Shown in pieces: positions 7,322 to 16,415 of a DNA stretch of 43,907 nucleotides (position 1 is the stretch's first letter; each line of letters opens with the position of its first letter). A program made the position numbers and the translations under genes. The notes beneath the pieces were generated by a model, which was not told the origin of the DNA, made no database searches, and saw nothing but the letters and a program-made list of their open reading frames with translations. This DNA comes from Nostoc sp. S13 (lineage in GTDB: Bacteria > Cyanobacteriota > Cyanobacteriia > Cyanobacteriales > Nostocaceae), in assembly GCF_029379315.1 (NCBI RefSeq), contig NZ_JAQYWQ010000052.1:1-43907 (forward strand), read 5' to 3'.

Positions 7322-8506
7322 ATGCTTACCCGTATTAAAGACTTAGCCGTAAAACTAGCGCCTCGCTTAATTGAAATTCGCCGCCACATCCACTCTCACC
7401 CAGAACTCAGCGGTCAGGAGTACCAAACAGCAGCCTTTGTAGCTGGTGTTTTGTCTTCCAGCGGTCTGCACGTACAAGAGGGAGTTGGGAAAACGGGCGT
7501 CATTGGAGAATTGCAAGGCACTAGCCAAAATGACCGTTTATTGGCAATTCGCACAGATATGGATGCTTTGCCAATTCAAGAGGGCACTAATTTGGAATAT
7601 GCCTCTCGCGCAGACGGTGTTATGCACGCTTGCGGTCACGATGTCCATACCACAGTCGGGTTAGGAACAGCGATGGTGCTGTCCCAAGTGGCAGGGGAGT
7701 TGGGTGGGAAAGTGCGGTTTTTATTTCAGCCAGCTGAGGAAATTGCCCAAGGGGCAAGCTGGATGGTGAAAGATGGAGCGATGGAAAATGTCTCGGCTAT
7801 ATTAGGGGTTCATGTTTTCCCTTCTATACCGGCAGGATCTATTGGTGTACGTTACGGGGCATTGACGGCCGCCGCTGATGATTTAGAGATTCTAATTATG
7901 GGAGAATCTGGGCACGGGGCGCGTCCCCATGAGGCGATTGATGCAATTTGGATTGCTTGCCAAATTATTACTGCACTGCAACAAGCCATCAGCCGGACAC
8001 AAAATGCCTTGCGTCCTGTAGTATTGAGCATAGGGAAAATTAACGGTGGCAGAGCGCCGAATATAATTGCTGATAAAGTGCAGTTATTGGGAACCGTGCG
8101 ATCGCTCCACCCCGAAACCCGTGCCCATCTCCCGAACTGGATTGAAAACATTGTATCTAATGTTTGCCATACCTACGGAGCAAAGTATCAAGTCAATTAT
8201 CGCCAGGGGGTACCCAGTGTCCAAAATGATTATGTCTTGACGCAATTATTGCAATCAGCCGCCGAAGAAGCTTGGAGTAGCGATCGCGTTCAAGTCTTAC
8301 CCGAATCTTCCCTTGGATCTGAAGACTTTTCTATTTATTTGGAACACGTCCCCGGTTCTATGTTTCGCTTGGGTGTAGGCTACAAAGAAAGAATTATTAA
8401 CCACCCATTACACCATCCCCAATTTGAAGTCGATGAATCTGCTATTGTCACTGGGGTTGTAACTATGGCTTATGCGGCTTATAAATACTGTCAGCAAAAT
8501 TTTTAA
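7322..8506 (+). CDS. M20-family amidohydrolase (N-acyl-amino-acid hydrolase type)
   Basis: 394 aa from ATG 7322 (MLTRIKDLAVKLAPRLIEIR). The frame is open upstream to 7142, but that part translates the heptamer repeat and is rejected. The metal-binding block HACGHDVHTT lies near residues 102-111 and PAEE near 138-141; a lid/dimerisation domain follows, then a late SSLGSEDFSIY block. The family hydrolyses the amide bond of N-acyl or auxin-type amino-acid conjugates using a dinuclear metal centre; the substrate cannot be told from sequence. It is predicted cytoplasmic. A strong bidirectional terminator separates it from the convergent hemerythrin gene. Confidence 0.9.
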   Translation: MLTRIKDLAVKLAPRLIEIRRHIHSHPELSGQEYQTAAFVAGVLSSSGLHVQEGVGKTGVIGELQGTSQNDRLLAIRTDMDALPIQEGTNLEYASRADGVMHACGHDVHTTVGLGTAMVLSQVAGELGGKVRFLFQPAEEIAQGASWMVKDGAMENVSAILGVHVFPSIPAGSIGVRYGALTAAADDLEILIMGESGHGARPHEAIDAIWIACQIITALQQAISRTQNALRPVVLSIGKINGGRAPNIIADKVQLLGTVRSLHPETRAHLPNWIENIVSNVCHTYGAKYQVNYRQGVPSVQNDYVLTQLLQSAAEEAWSSDRVQVLPESSLGSEDFSIYLEHVPGSMFRLGVGYKERIINHPLHHPQFEVDESAIVTGVVTMAYAAYKYCQQNF

Positions 8507-8546
8507 ACAAAAACTCCCAGTACATCAGCGCTGGGAGTTTTTGTTT
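8505..8546. terminator. Bidirectional Rho-independent terminator
   Basis: Arms aaacaaaaactcccag (8505-8520) and ctgggagtttttgttt (8531-8546) pair perfectly around a 10-base loop, with A/T tracts on both sides. It serves the amidohydrolase on + and the hemerythrin-type gene on minus. Confidence 0.9.
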
Positions 8547-8587
8547 AACTAACCTTTTTTAGCGGATATAGAAAGCCCGAAAGCATC

Positions 8588-9640
8588 CTACACGTTAGAT
8601 TCGTTAACTACGCCCAATTTCTCTTGAATTCGGGTCTTAGCAGCTTTAAATTCAGTAGCAAGTTGCTCACTTTGCTCAGTACTCAAGTTGTTGCGAATGG
8701 CTGCAAACAGTGTGCTTTCTTCTTGACGAATATGATCGCCAAGTTCAGCCAATAGCTGTTTGACTTTATCTTTGAATTGGGGTGAAGATGGGCTGAGAGC
8801 CTTAATTTCCTCTAACGCCAGCTTCGCATGAGCTTGTTCATCAAACAGTTCTTGGGTGTTATCTTGACCGTAGAAAGGACGTACTCTTGGATAGACTACT
8901 TCCTCTTCAGCTTCAGCGTGAGCGGTTAAATCCTTGTAAATCTGACCAAAGTATTCTTGGATCTTCTGTGGATTGTCGCTTTGCAGCAGTTCGGTGAACA
9001 GCGTATTTACATTGTTGTGATCGAGGCGGATCACATCTTGGATATTTAGATCCTTTTTGTCGCTGGTTTGGGTAACAGCACTACCTACCACACCACTGAC
9101 TGCGGCTAAAGCGTCTTGAACCCGTGCCCAAATTCCTTGATCTGCATCTTGTCCAGTGAGTTCACGGACACCCAGAATCTCCAGAATGCCTTTGAGTTGC
9201 TCTTGGTGAGCACGGTTCTCAAAGTTAATCGTATTCAAAGGTGCGATCGCTAGCAATATGTCAGCACCAACTTTTTGAGCAGCCTTGTGAACTATCAAGC
9301 CACTCATTACTAGTTGATGTTTCAGCAATTCATGCTGAGATACTTTTTCATACAGGCTCAACTCTGAACCTTTGAACAATTCGCTAGCTTTTTCAATGAA
9401 TTCTGTAACAGTTTTTTTTGGTTCAGCCTGAATGCCATACTGACCAATTACAGTTTCTAAAATACCAAGATTTTTTTCATCATCATTAATGAAATTCCGA
9501 ATGCGATCAGCAATTTCGGCATCAAGTCCTTCTCTCAAAAGTAATTTCTCATTTTCAATTACTAACTTTTGAAGTGCTTTGATACTTGCCAATTTTATAG
9601 CAATAGCATTGCGTTTCGTATCATCTAAAGTAGTTACCAT
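8588..9640 (-). CDS. DUF892/ferritin-like plus hemerythrin HHE protein
   Basis: 350 aa, starting at the ATG ending at 9640 because GAGGAG sits just upstream on the minus strand; a longer frame to 9667 lacks such a site. The N-terminal half (about 1-170) is helical and ferritin-like, with repeated acidic and His positions. The C-terminal half carries a hemerythrin HHE pattern: IRLDHNNVNTLF, HAEAEEEVVYPRV, DEQAHAKLALEEI and GDHIRQEESTLF, giving the His/Glu ligands for a non-haem di-iron site. Roles known for the family are O2, NO or iron sensing and stress protection; which applies here is inference. The predicted product is soluble. Confidence 0.85.
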   Translation of the reverse strand: MVTTLDDTKRNAIAIKLASIKALQKLVIENEKLLLREGLDAEIADRIRNFINDDEKNLGILETVIGQYGIQAEPKKTVTEFIEKASELFKGSELSLYEKVSQHELLKHQLVMSGLIVHKAAQKVGADILLAIAPLNTINFENRAHQEQLKGILEILGVRELTGQDADQGIWARVQDALAAVSGVVGSAVTQTSDKKDLNIQDVIRLDHNNVNTLFTELLQSDNPQKIQEYFGQIYKDLTAHAEAEEEVVYPRVRPFYGQDNTQELFDEQAHAKLALEEIKALSPSSPQFKDKVKQLLAELGDHIRQEESTLFAAIRNNLSTEQSEQLATEFKAAKTRIQEKLGVVNESNV

Positions 9641-9853
9641 CCGTGTTCTCCTCGGCAAAGTGTTCATAATTCTTAACTAATATCACCTTGACATAGAGGT
9701 TAGGGATGTTGCCTCTTTCTTTTGAGCGATCGCACTCACAACTCTGGGTAGATAAACAAAGCTTTTAGTTACAAATTATGTGATTATACTTTTAGATAGA
9801 TAATATTTAAATCTGTATTCTATCCCCAGGCGGATAACATTTTAATGCTAGTT

Positions 9854-10234
9854 TTACAGAACTATATATCTTAAGTAGGTAGGTATAATTAAGCATAAAA
9901 TAAAATCATAGTTCGTACTGAGTGATTCATCGCTCAAAACAACAATTATTAAGACTAAAGTCCTTACTACAAACTTGAATTTATTTACACAATGTATTTG
10001 TTCATAAATTAATTTAGGATTATCTTTAAAATATCTAGCTTTTTCTATATCTAATATATCTAAATACTCAAGTGTTTCATAATTTTTAAATTTCCAAAAA
10101 TCATCGGAGATACGAACATCGACAGAAGAAGGTCTGATTTGCTCATTAGTATTGAACTCAAGTTCACTTCTACCAACTATTTTAAGGCTTCCTTCTTCTA
10201 AAAATCTTCTGATGTCTGTGCTAGATAAGCGCAT
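9854..10234 (-). pseudogene. Truncated dCTP deaminase-like protein
   Basis: 126 aa. The first 75 or so residues match the start of the dCTP deaminase/dUTPase fold (MRLSSTDIRRFLEEGSL, then RPSSVDVRISDDFW). Around residue 85 similarity stops and the tail becomes hydrophobic and unlike the family, so the catalytic Arg/Glu region expected between residues 110 and 140 is missing. The gene is AT-rich and flanked by long spacers. It is best read as a 5' fragment with a random frame after a deletion or frameshift. A small stand-alone protein is the alternative. Confidence 0.6.
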
Positions 10235-10910
10235 AACTTAACCTAAATTACAAACATTTCATAAAATTTCTGCTGAGGTTATATAGTTATAGCAATATGT
10301 AGGCAAAACCGCTTAGTATAAGTAGCCGTTGAAAAGAAGTGATCCCAGCTTGTAGATACTGCTTTCTCATTGTTCGCTGTTAGACAGATATATCCCCCGT
10401 ATTATCTCGTAGCCTTTTTCAGAAATCAAATATGATTCCTATATTTTAGTTTAAATATATTCAAATAGTATACTAGTACTATTAAAAATCAATCCGCTAG
10501 TCCACTACGTCAACCTTTAGGGTTAACTCTCCCTATTTACCCTACTTGTCTTCACCCTTTATTTATAGTTTGGTCGAGACAGCACAAAAAGGGTATGAAA
10601 TTTAATCATTCTGAGGTTGGGTAGAACGTAGACAGTCAAAGGGTAGCTTCCCGTTCGCGTAGCGTCTCCGACAGGAGAAGGGTAGTGAAACCCAACATCA
10701 AGTTTCAATATTTCCAAACCGCTTTTACGGTGATATGTACTCAGACGATCGCAACGCAGCCTTGACAAACCTCACCGCAATTGTGACGATTAGGCTATAA
10801 TTGTTAAAGGTTCTTCACAGAGTTTTGCTAATCATACCTAATTCTGTTAAAAAATCCTAGCATTCAAATGTAAATCTCAAAACCCCCTCTAGAGTTCACC
10901 AAAAGTTTCT
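10235..10910. other. Gene-free spacer upstream of typA with dispersed repeats
   Basis: No supported gene. It contains the 21-base motif aaatcaaatatgattcctat(a) at 10423-10443, related to the outer end of the 62-bp terminal repeat, and a cyanobacterial interspersed repeat around 10654-10681 (gcgtagcgtctccgacagga) that recurs in altered form near 36097-36121. A short minus-strand frame at 10559-10768 overlaps that repeat and is not credible. The typA promoter should lie in the final 150 bases, but no clear -10 element could be chosen. Confidence 0.6.
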
Positions 10911-12701
10911 ATGACGCTCCCAATTCGCAACGTCGCCATTATCGCCCACGTTGACCACGGCAAAACCACTCTGGTTGACGCACTCCTCAAACAATCCGGC
11001 ATTTTCCGCGAAGGCGAAGACGTTCCGGATTGCGTTATGGACTCCAACGCCCTAGAACGGGAACGGGGTATTACTATCCTGTCCAAAAATACAGCAGTTC
11101 GCTACAAAGAAACACTAATCAATATTGTTGATACTCCTGGACACGCTGACTTTGGCGGTGAAGTTGAACGGGTACTCGGCATGGTTGACGGATGTCTTCT
11201 GATTGTCGATGCCAACGAAGGTCCCATGCCCCAAACACGCTTTGTACTCAAAAAAGCTTTAGAAAAAGGGCTGCGCCCCATCGTTGTAATCAACAAAATC
11301 GACCGTGGTCAAGTTGACCCCCACATTGCTGTCGATAAAGTATTGGATCTGTTCTTGGAATTAGGGGCAGATGAAGACCAGTGTGATTTTACCTATCTGT
11401 TTGCTTCCGGTATGGCAGGTTTCGCCAAGGAAAGCTTGGAAGCAGAATCGGTAGATATGCAACCCCTGTTTAACGCGATTCTGCAACACGTTCCATCACC
11501 AGTGGGCGACAGCAATAAGCCTCTGCAATTGCAAGTCACAACCCTAGATTATTCAGAATATCTGGGACGGATTGTCATTGGCAGAATTCACAACGGTACT
11601 ATCCGCTCAGGACAACAAGCAGCTTTAGTTACAGAAGATGGCACTATTGTCAAAGGTAAAATTACCAAGTTGATGGGCTTTGAAGGACTGAAGCGCGTAG
11701 ACATGGAAGAAGCAACCGCAGGTTATATTGTTGCGGTGGCTGGTTTCGCTGATGCTTATATTGGGGAAACGATTACTGACCCCAATGAACCGCAAGCTTT
11801 ACCACTAATTAAAGTAGATGAACCAACCTTGCAAATGACCTTCTGGGTGAATGATTCGCCCTTTGCAGGTCAAGAGGGTAAGTTGGTGACATCAAGACAA
11901 GTGCGCGATCGCCTATTCCGCGAACTCGAAACCAACGTTGCTTTACGTGTCGAGGAAACCGATTCTCCCGATAAATTCCTTGTTTCCGGTCGTGGCGAAC
12001 TCCACTTAGGTATCTTAATTGAAACCATGCGCCGGGAAGGCTTCGAGTTTCAGGTATCTCAGCCACAGGTAATTTACCGCGAAGTCAACGGACATCCTTG
12101 CGAACCTTACGAACTCTTGGTATTAGACATTCCTGTTGATGGTGTGGGTAGCTGTATTGAACGCCTGGGACAACGCAAAGGCGAAATGCAAGATATGCAA
12201 CCAGGTAGTGGCGATCGCACCCAGTTAGAGTTTGTCATACCCGCCCGTGGTTTGATTGGTTTCCGGGGTGAATTCATGCGGATGACTCGTGGTGAAGGCA
12301 TCATGAACCACAGCTTCTTGGACTACCGTCAACTCAGTGGCGACATTGAAGCCCGTAACAAAGGTGTTTTAATTGCTTTTGAAGAAGGCGTTTCTACCTT
12401 CTATGCCATGAGGAATGCCGAAGATAGAGGAGCATTCTTTATTGTTCCCGGTACAAAGGTTTACAGAGGCATGATTGTGGGAGAACACAATCGTCCGCAA
12501 GACTTGGAACTAAATATCTGTAAGACTAAGCAGTTAACCAACCACCGGGCTGCTGGTAGTGATGAATTAGTGCAACTGCAAGCACCGATAGACATGAGTT
12601 TAGAGCGTGCTTTGGAATACATTGGCCCCGATGAATTGGTGGAAGTTACACCCCAATCGATTCGTCTGCGGAAGATGTCGAAAAAGTTGGCGAAACGGTA
12701 A
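10911..12701 (+). CDS. typA: Ribosome-associated GTPase TypA/BipA
   Basis: 596 aa, full length. Translation-factor GTPase motifs are all visible: G1 AHVDHGKT (12-19), the switch I region ERERGITI, G3 [15 protein letters not shown], and G4 NKID. Domains II, III and V follow, and the BipA-specific C-terminal domain includes [20 protein letters not shown]. TypA is an EF-G-like GTPase that binds the 70S ribosome and is needed for growth under stress and low temperature; in cyanobacteria it is a single-copy gene. It is monocistronic here, with its own terminator. Confidence 0.97.
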   Translation: MTLPIRNVAIIAHVDHGKTTLVDALLKQSGIFREGEDVPDCVMDSNALERERGITILSKNTAVRYKETLINIVDTPGHADFGGEVERVLGMVDGCLLIVDANEGPMPQTRFVLKKALEKGLRPIVVINKIDRGQVDPHIAVDKVLDLFLELGADEDQCDFTYLFASGMAGFAKESLEAESVDMQPLFNAILQHVPSPVGDSNKPLQLQVTTLDYSEYLGRIVIGRIHNGTIRSGQQAALVTEDGTIVKGKITKLMGFEGLKRVDMEEATAGYIVAVAGFADAYIGETITDPNEPQALPLIKVDEPTLQMTFWVNDSPFAGQEGKLVTSRQVRDRLFRELETNVALRVEETDSPDKFLVSGRGELHLGILIETMRREGFEFQVSQPQVIYREVNGHPCEPYELLVLDIPVDGVGSCIERLGQRKGEMQDMQPGSGDRTQLEFVIPARGLIGFRGEFMRMTRGEGIMNHSFLDYRQLSGDIEARNKGVLIAFEEGVSTFYAMRNAEDRGAFFIVPGTKVYRGMIVGEHNRPQDLELNICKTKQLTNHRAAGSDELVQLQAPIDMSLERALEYIGPDELVEVTPQSIRLRKMSKKLAKR

Positions 12702-12750
12702 TTCATAGCGGTGGCTTTTCTTGCTCACCCATTTATTTAATAACATCATA

Positions 12751-12778
12751 AAAAAAGCCTGCTGACGCAGGCTTTTTT
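12751..12778 (+). terminator. Rho-independent terminator of typA
   Basis: aaaaaagcctgc (12751-12762) pairs with gcaggctttttt (12767-12778) around tgac. The stem is GC-rich with a T-run, about 50 bases after the typA stop. Confidence 0.9.
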
Positions 12779-12893
12779 CGTTTAGTAATCTTGTAGTAGT
12801 TAAATGTAGTACTATAAGCTACTATAAATTAATCAATTCATTTAGGGCAAGTCAGTACATTCGATTCGCAAATATACTAGCTAGGAGTTTTTT

Positions 12894-13289
12894 ATGAGCG
12901 ATGGAAATCACAATAATACTTACAACATATATTTAGGGGCTGGTGGTAACTTTAACAAATCTATTGAAGGTAATTATTTGCAAGTACACGGTAATTACAT
13001 AAATAATGATAATTATATAAATATTAGTGAGGATTTATCTGAAGCTGCTACACAAATAGAAGAGTTCTTAGAGCAGCTAGAAAATCAGGGCTATAATCAC
13101 CAAGCTGCTCAACAGAAGGTAGCTAAAGATTGGGCAAATGAAGTTCAAAATAATCCTAGAGTTAAAGGTAAACTTGTTAAATTAGGGCAATCTATACGTG
13201 ATGCTGCTGCAAGTGCTGTCATCGGAGAAGCTACACTCAATGTTATTAAATTAGTTTTTGCTTCATTAGGCATTCCTCTGTCATTTTAA
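12894..13289 (+). CDS. Small protein with Gly-Asn-Tyr motif plus conserved helical module
   Basis: 131 aa; GGAG 12 bases before ATG. Residues 1-45 are rich in Asn/Tyr/Gly with tandem patterns (LGAGGNFNKSIEGNY, VHGNYIN) that look beta-arch or amyloid-like. Residues 46-108 form a predicted helical module (EDLSEAATQIEEFLEQLENQ, then NPRVKGKLVKLGQSIRDAAA). Residues 109-131 form a hydrophobic tail (VIKLVFASLGIPL). The same front-plus-helical module occurs in the next gene, 47 bp downstream, suggesting duplication or a working pair. Such modules are recalled as frequent in cyanobacteria, attached to different domains, without known function. An effector or adaptor role is inference. Confidence 0.65.
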   Translation: MSDGNHNNTYNIYLGAGGNFNKSIEGNYLQVHGNYINNDNYINISEDLSEAATQIEEFLEQLENQGYNHQAAQQKVAKDWANEVQNNPRVKGKLVKLGQSIRDAAASAVIGEATLNVIKLVFASLGIPLSF

Positions 13290-13336
13290 ATTGTCAATTC
13301 TTTTTACGTCATAAAGCACTGATCATAAGTTTAAAT

Positions 13337-14503
13337 ATGAAAATTCCAATAAAGCAAATATTCAGAGAGTTCTATCTTCTGAACAATCGGCTTTCGTTGG
13401 TAGAGAAGGTAATATACGGTTTGGTTAGCATAGCTTTAGTTAGGGCTGTATACCTTACTATTATTAATTTATCAAACAAAGTCATCATTTATGTCTTAGC
13501 AAACTATCAGATAATTTTTGCTATTTTTTTCGGTACATTAGCTATACTAATATTTGGATTAGGTTTCTATCTATATATTTCAAGAGCTAAACATAAGGCA
13601 AACAGTTTAGATGAAAGCTCAATAGATGATGATATAAATGAAACTCGCAATATTTATACAAAAGGAGGTAATTACACCGAAAATCTTAATGGCGATCAAA
13701 TTGAGATATATGGAGATGTTATTAACATAAATCAGGATTTTTCAGAAATTGCTCAAGAAATTCGTGAGTTAATAACTGAACTAAAAAATGATGGTTATAG
13801 TGAAGAAGACGCTAAAACAAAAATTACAACTGAATTAGCAGAAGAAGCCCGGAAAAAGCCCAAGGTTAGAAAAAAGCTTTTTATGTGGAAAAAATCTTTT
13901 AGTACTAAAACTACGAAAACTAATGATGAAACTGAAGTAGCAAGAGAAGTTGTTAATAGTGCTACAGCTTATAGTCACACTTCTTCTAAAGATTTCACTG
14001 AAATAGTATCGGGGCATTATCAGAAACTAGACGAATTACTTCAAGCTAGGAAGTGGAAGGAGGCTGATTTAGAAACGGCTAAAATAATCTATGTGATATC
14101 TCATAAAGAGTTACCGGAAACTTCACCATACAGAACTTATTTGATAAATTATTTTTGCTCAGAACATATAAAAGTTCTTCCCAGAAAAGACTTAAATAAT
14201 ATAAATAAACTCTGGTTAAAGTATAGCAATGGACGATTTGGGTTTAGCATTCAAAAACGCATTTGGAAACGTCTTGGAGGCGGTTCTGATACCACTTATA
14301 ATAGTGAGGAAATACAAGAAAAATTTGGTGATGAAGTTGGCTGGCGGAAAGAAGAAGATTGGGTATACTACTCTGATATTCACTACTCACGGACAGCACC
14401 ATCTGGGCATCTTCCAATACTTTTAATGCTAAACTCAGATAAATCAGAGCGATGTGATATTGATTTTGAAATATTAGAAGTTATTGTTGGGCGTATATCA
14501 TGA
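13337..14503 (+). CDS. Membrane-anchored protein with Gly-Asn-Tyr/helical module and GUN4-like domain
   Basis: 388 aa. Two hydrophobic helices (about 25-45 and 54-81) are followed by the module shared with the preceding gene: GGNYTENLNGDQIEIYGDV (110-128), then QDFSEIAQEIRELITELK and ARKKPKVRKKL. A linker leads to a GUN4-type domain (about 224-360), marked by DELLQARKWKEADLETAKII, LNNINKLWLKYSNGRFGFS and a GW/DW pair. Canonical GUN4 binds protoporphyrin and Mg-protoporphyrin and stimulates Mg-chelatase. Many cyanobacterial GUN4 domains sit in multidomain signalling proteins, and this one is likelier a porphyrin or ligand sensor than the biosynthetic GUN4. Low GC compared with neighbours suggests transfer. 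Confidence 0.75.
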   Translation: MKIPIKQIFREFYLLNNRLSLVEKVIYGLVSIALVRAVYLTIINLSNKVIIYVLANYQIIFAIFFGTLAILIFGLGFYLYISRAKHKANSLDESSIDDDINETRNIYTKGGNYTENLNGDQIEIYGDVININQDFSEIAQEIRELITELKNDGYSEEDAKTKITTELAEEARKKPKVRKKLFMWKKSFSTKTTKTNDETEVAREVVNSATAYSHTSSKDFTEIVSGHYQKLDELLQARKWKEADLETAKIIYVISHKELPETSPYRTYLINYFCSEHIKVLPRKDLNNINKLWLKYSNGRFGFSIQKRIWKRLGGGSDTTYNSEEIQEKFGDEVGWRKEEDWVYYSDIHYSRTAPSGHLPILLMLNSDKSERCDIDFEILEVIVGRIS

Positions 14504-14759
14504 CTATTCGTAAACTGCGATCGCAAAATTGCAGCAACTTTCCAAACCACCCCTGCAAGAAGTGACCGATTTCATTGATTTTGTTATCCACAAACATCAA
14601 GTTAAAATTGCTAAGAGTCAGCCTAATGAAAGGCTTGTGGAAAAATGGTCACAATGGTTTGAGGCTGTGGATTCCTTAGACGTATATCCACCTGAACCAG
14701 TCAATAACTATCAGCAACTCCTACTCAACAAGTATCGGCAACAAGGGCTAGAGCTATGA
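14500..14759 (+). pseudogene. DUF2281-type antitoxin with damaged N-terminus
   Basis: From about 14517 the frame reads AIAKLQQLSKPPLQEVTDFI, the usual N-terminal helix of DUF2281 antitoxins, through to TGA 14757-14759. The only nearby ATG (14500, giving MTIRKL) is in another frame, and TAA at 14511-14513 closes the correct frame, so a small indel near the HIP1 site at 14517-14524 seems to have broken the start. Translation could still begin at TTG 14529 (76 aa). The stop overlaps the ATG of the following PIN fragment, the usual coupling. Confidence 0.6.
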
Positions 14760-14905
14760 TCCTGTGTGATGCAGGAGTCTTATTGTGTTTAGTTGATACA
14801 ACTCAGCCTCAGCACAATGCTTATAAAATTGCAGTGATGCGTTTAGCAAAGCCTCTCCTCACAACCTGGTCATGCTTGACATTATTTGATTCTCACTGTT
14901 TATGA
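14756..14905 (+). pseudogene. N-terminal fragment of a PIN-domain toxin
   Basis: 49 codons. MILCDAGVLLCLVDTTQPQH is the first strand of a PIN nuclease with its catalytic aspartate. After ACC TGG TCA TGC TTG ACA the similarity is lost and a stop follows at 14903-14905. Roughly two thirds of the toxin, including the other acidic residues, is missing. The break falls immediately before the next antitoxin gene, consistent with a deletion joining two toxin-antitoxin loci. Confidence 0.65.
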
Positions 14906-14931
14906 AGTTACTGAAGCCCAAGGCTAGCCTT

Positions 14932-15174
14932 ATGTATGGATATAGATGCGAGTATTGCCAAGGAACTGTTCAACCTCTAATTGTCAAGCGCGAGGCATTT
15001 AAACATAGAGATGGATTTGTCATCCTCGAAGATGTGACGATTGGTGTTTGTGATACCTGTGGCAATCGGTACTATTCTGCCGATATTCTTCATGCGGTTC
15101 ATGCTGTTGCAACTGGAGCGAAACCCACTGAAAAAATCGAACAAATTCCGGTCACTCATCTAGAATCAGCATAA
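14932..15174 (+). CDS. Orphan MqsA/YgiT-type zinc-finger antitoxin
   Basis: 80 aa from ATG 14932 (MYGYRCEYCQGTVQPL). The frame is open from 14902, but those ten residues look like deletion-junction sequence. Two CxxC pairs (CEYC and CDTC) form the YgiT-type zinc site, and the IGVCDTCGNRYYSADILH block is family-typical. These antitoxins pair with a small toxin gene (often DUF4258 or MqsR-like) directly upstream; none is present here, only a truncated PIN fragment. It may therefore be an orphan autoregulator or a remnant. Confidence 0.75.
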   Translation: MYGYRCEYCQGTVQPLIVKREAFKHRDGFVILEDVTIGVCDTCGNRYYSADILHAVHAVATGAKPTEKIEQIPVTHLESA

Positions 15175-15682
15175 TCAATGCCGCGTAACGTTAGTTTTTC
15201 AAGTTGTTGGTAAAGACAGATCGCTAGCCAGCAGAGATTCTCATAGAAAGCGATCGCCAAACCATAACATATATTTACAGTGCCGCAGCTACGCCCGTCG
15301 TAGACATCGCCCATTAGTTCCATCACGACACAAGCCAAGCGCGTCACCGAACAGCCCGCACTTCTCTACGAGAGGCTGCGCCAACGACTGCGCTCAGTAC
15401 AAGAAGCTCAGTGACCATCGTAGACATCGTTAGCCAGCAGGGATTCTTAAAGAAAGCGATACTTACGGTAAGTTACGCGATCGCATTCTATCCTTATTGC
15501 CCACATGAAAAGATCCTTGAGTCAATAACTGACGAAAAAGTTATATTCAAAACATCGGGTTTTGGTAAAGACTATCAATATAGTAGTTAATGCTTCAACC
15601 TATACTAAAAAGGCAAGACTAGAACAATTTTGATTTCAAAATAGCCACTGGTTCCAACAGATAAACAGCTTCTAACCGAATT
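15175..15682. repeat. Spacer with imperfect direct repeats and interspersed elements
   Basis: No gene is supported. A 32-base segment containing tagccagcag is repeated at 15223-15254 and 15429-15460 (about 84 percent identical by eye), and a cgtagacatcg block occurs at about 15299 and 15419. Between them lies a cyanobacterial interspersed repeat (cttctctacgagaggctgcg at 15361). A minus-strand frame at 15156-15347 is not believed. Confidence 0.6.
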
Positions 15683-16270
15683 ATGAAAAATATTGGGTTG
15701 ACGCAAGGAAAAATTACAGTTCCAGAAAGCATGACTCTAGAGGAGTTCTTAAAACTTCCATACATTGATGAGTCACCAGCTTGGGAATATATTAACGGAG
15801 GGGTAATTCAAAAACCAATGGGAGGAGGTAAACACAGCTTATTACAAAAACGTTTAGTTGCAATGATTGATGGCTTGGGAACTAACTACGAAGCCTTTCC
15901 TGAATTGCGCTGTACCTGCGGTAATCGTTCAGTAGTTCCTGATGTGGTTGTTATCTCCACTAATCAACTACCACTGGATGAAAGTGGTGAGATTATTAGT
16001 AGTGGTATTAATTTTGCACCCGCTTGGGTAATAGAAATTCTTTCTCCGGCTCAAAGTCAAACTAAAGTAACTGGCAATATTTTACACTGTTTGAGAAATG
16101 GGAGTCAGCTCGGATGGTTGATTGACCCAAGTGAACGCTCTATTTTAGTTTATCAGCCTAATTCTTTACCAGATTTGTTAGCAGGAAAAGATATATTGCC
16201 AGTGTTAGAAGATTTAAATTTGACACTCTCTGTCGAGGAAATTTTTGCTTGGTTACAGCGGAAAAATTGA
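15683..16270 (+). CDS. Uma2-family (DUF820) putative endonuclease
   Basis: 195 aa. It shows the PD-(D/E)XK-like core of DUF820: ELRCTCGNRSVVPDVVVI, then WVIEILSPAQSQTKV, then LGWLIDPSERSILVYQP. The family is hugely expanded in cyanobacteria; its fold predicts nuclease activity, but the substrate and role are unknown. A paralogue with the same blocks lies at 34030-34593. Stand-alone gene, no clear partner. Confidence 0.85.
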   Translation: MKNIGLTQGKITVPESMTLEEFLKLPYIDESPAWEYINGGVIQKPMGGGKHSLLQKRLVAMIDGLGTNYEAFPELRCTCGNRSVVPDVVVISTNQLPLDESGEIISSGINFAPAWVIEILSPAQSQTKVTGNILHCLRNGSQLGWLIDPSERSILVYQPNSLPDLLAGKDILPVLEDLNLTLSVEEIFAWLQRKN

Positions 16271-16415
16271 CATTATTTCTTATTAAGTAAGTAAAACATA
16301 AAGAAGACGAATATATACTTAGATAAGTCGTGTACAAAGCGATTACCACAGTACGACAAAGCCTGTGAAAAGATAACACTGTGATTTTTGGGTGGTATTG
16401 GGTTAAAAAAGAAAC

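Noticed and set aside
10559..10768. 69-codon minus-strand frame upstream of typA
   Set aside because: It overlaps an interspersed repeat and lacks a ribosome site or protein-like composition.
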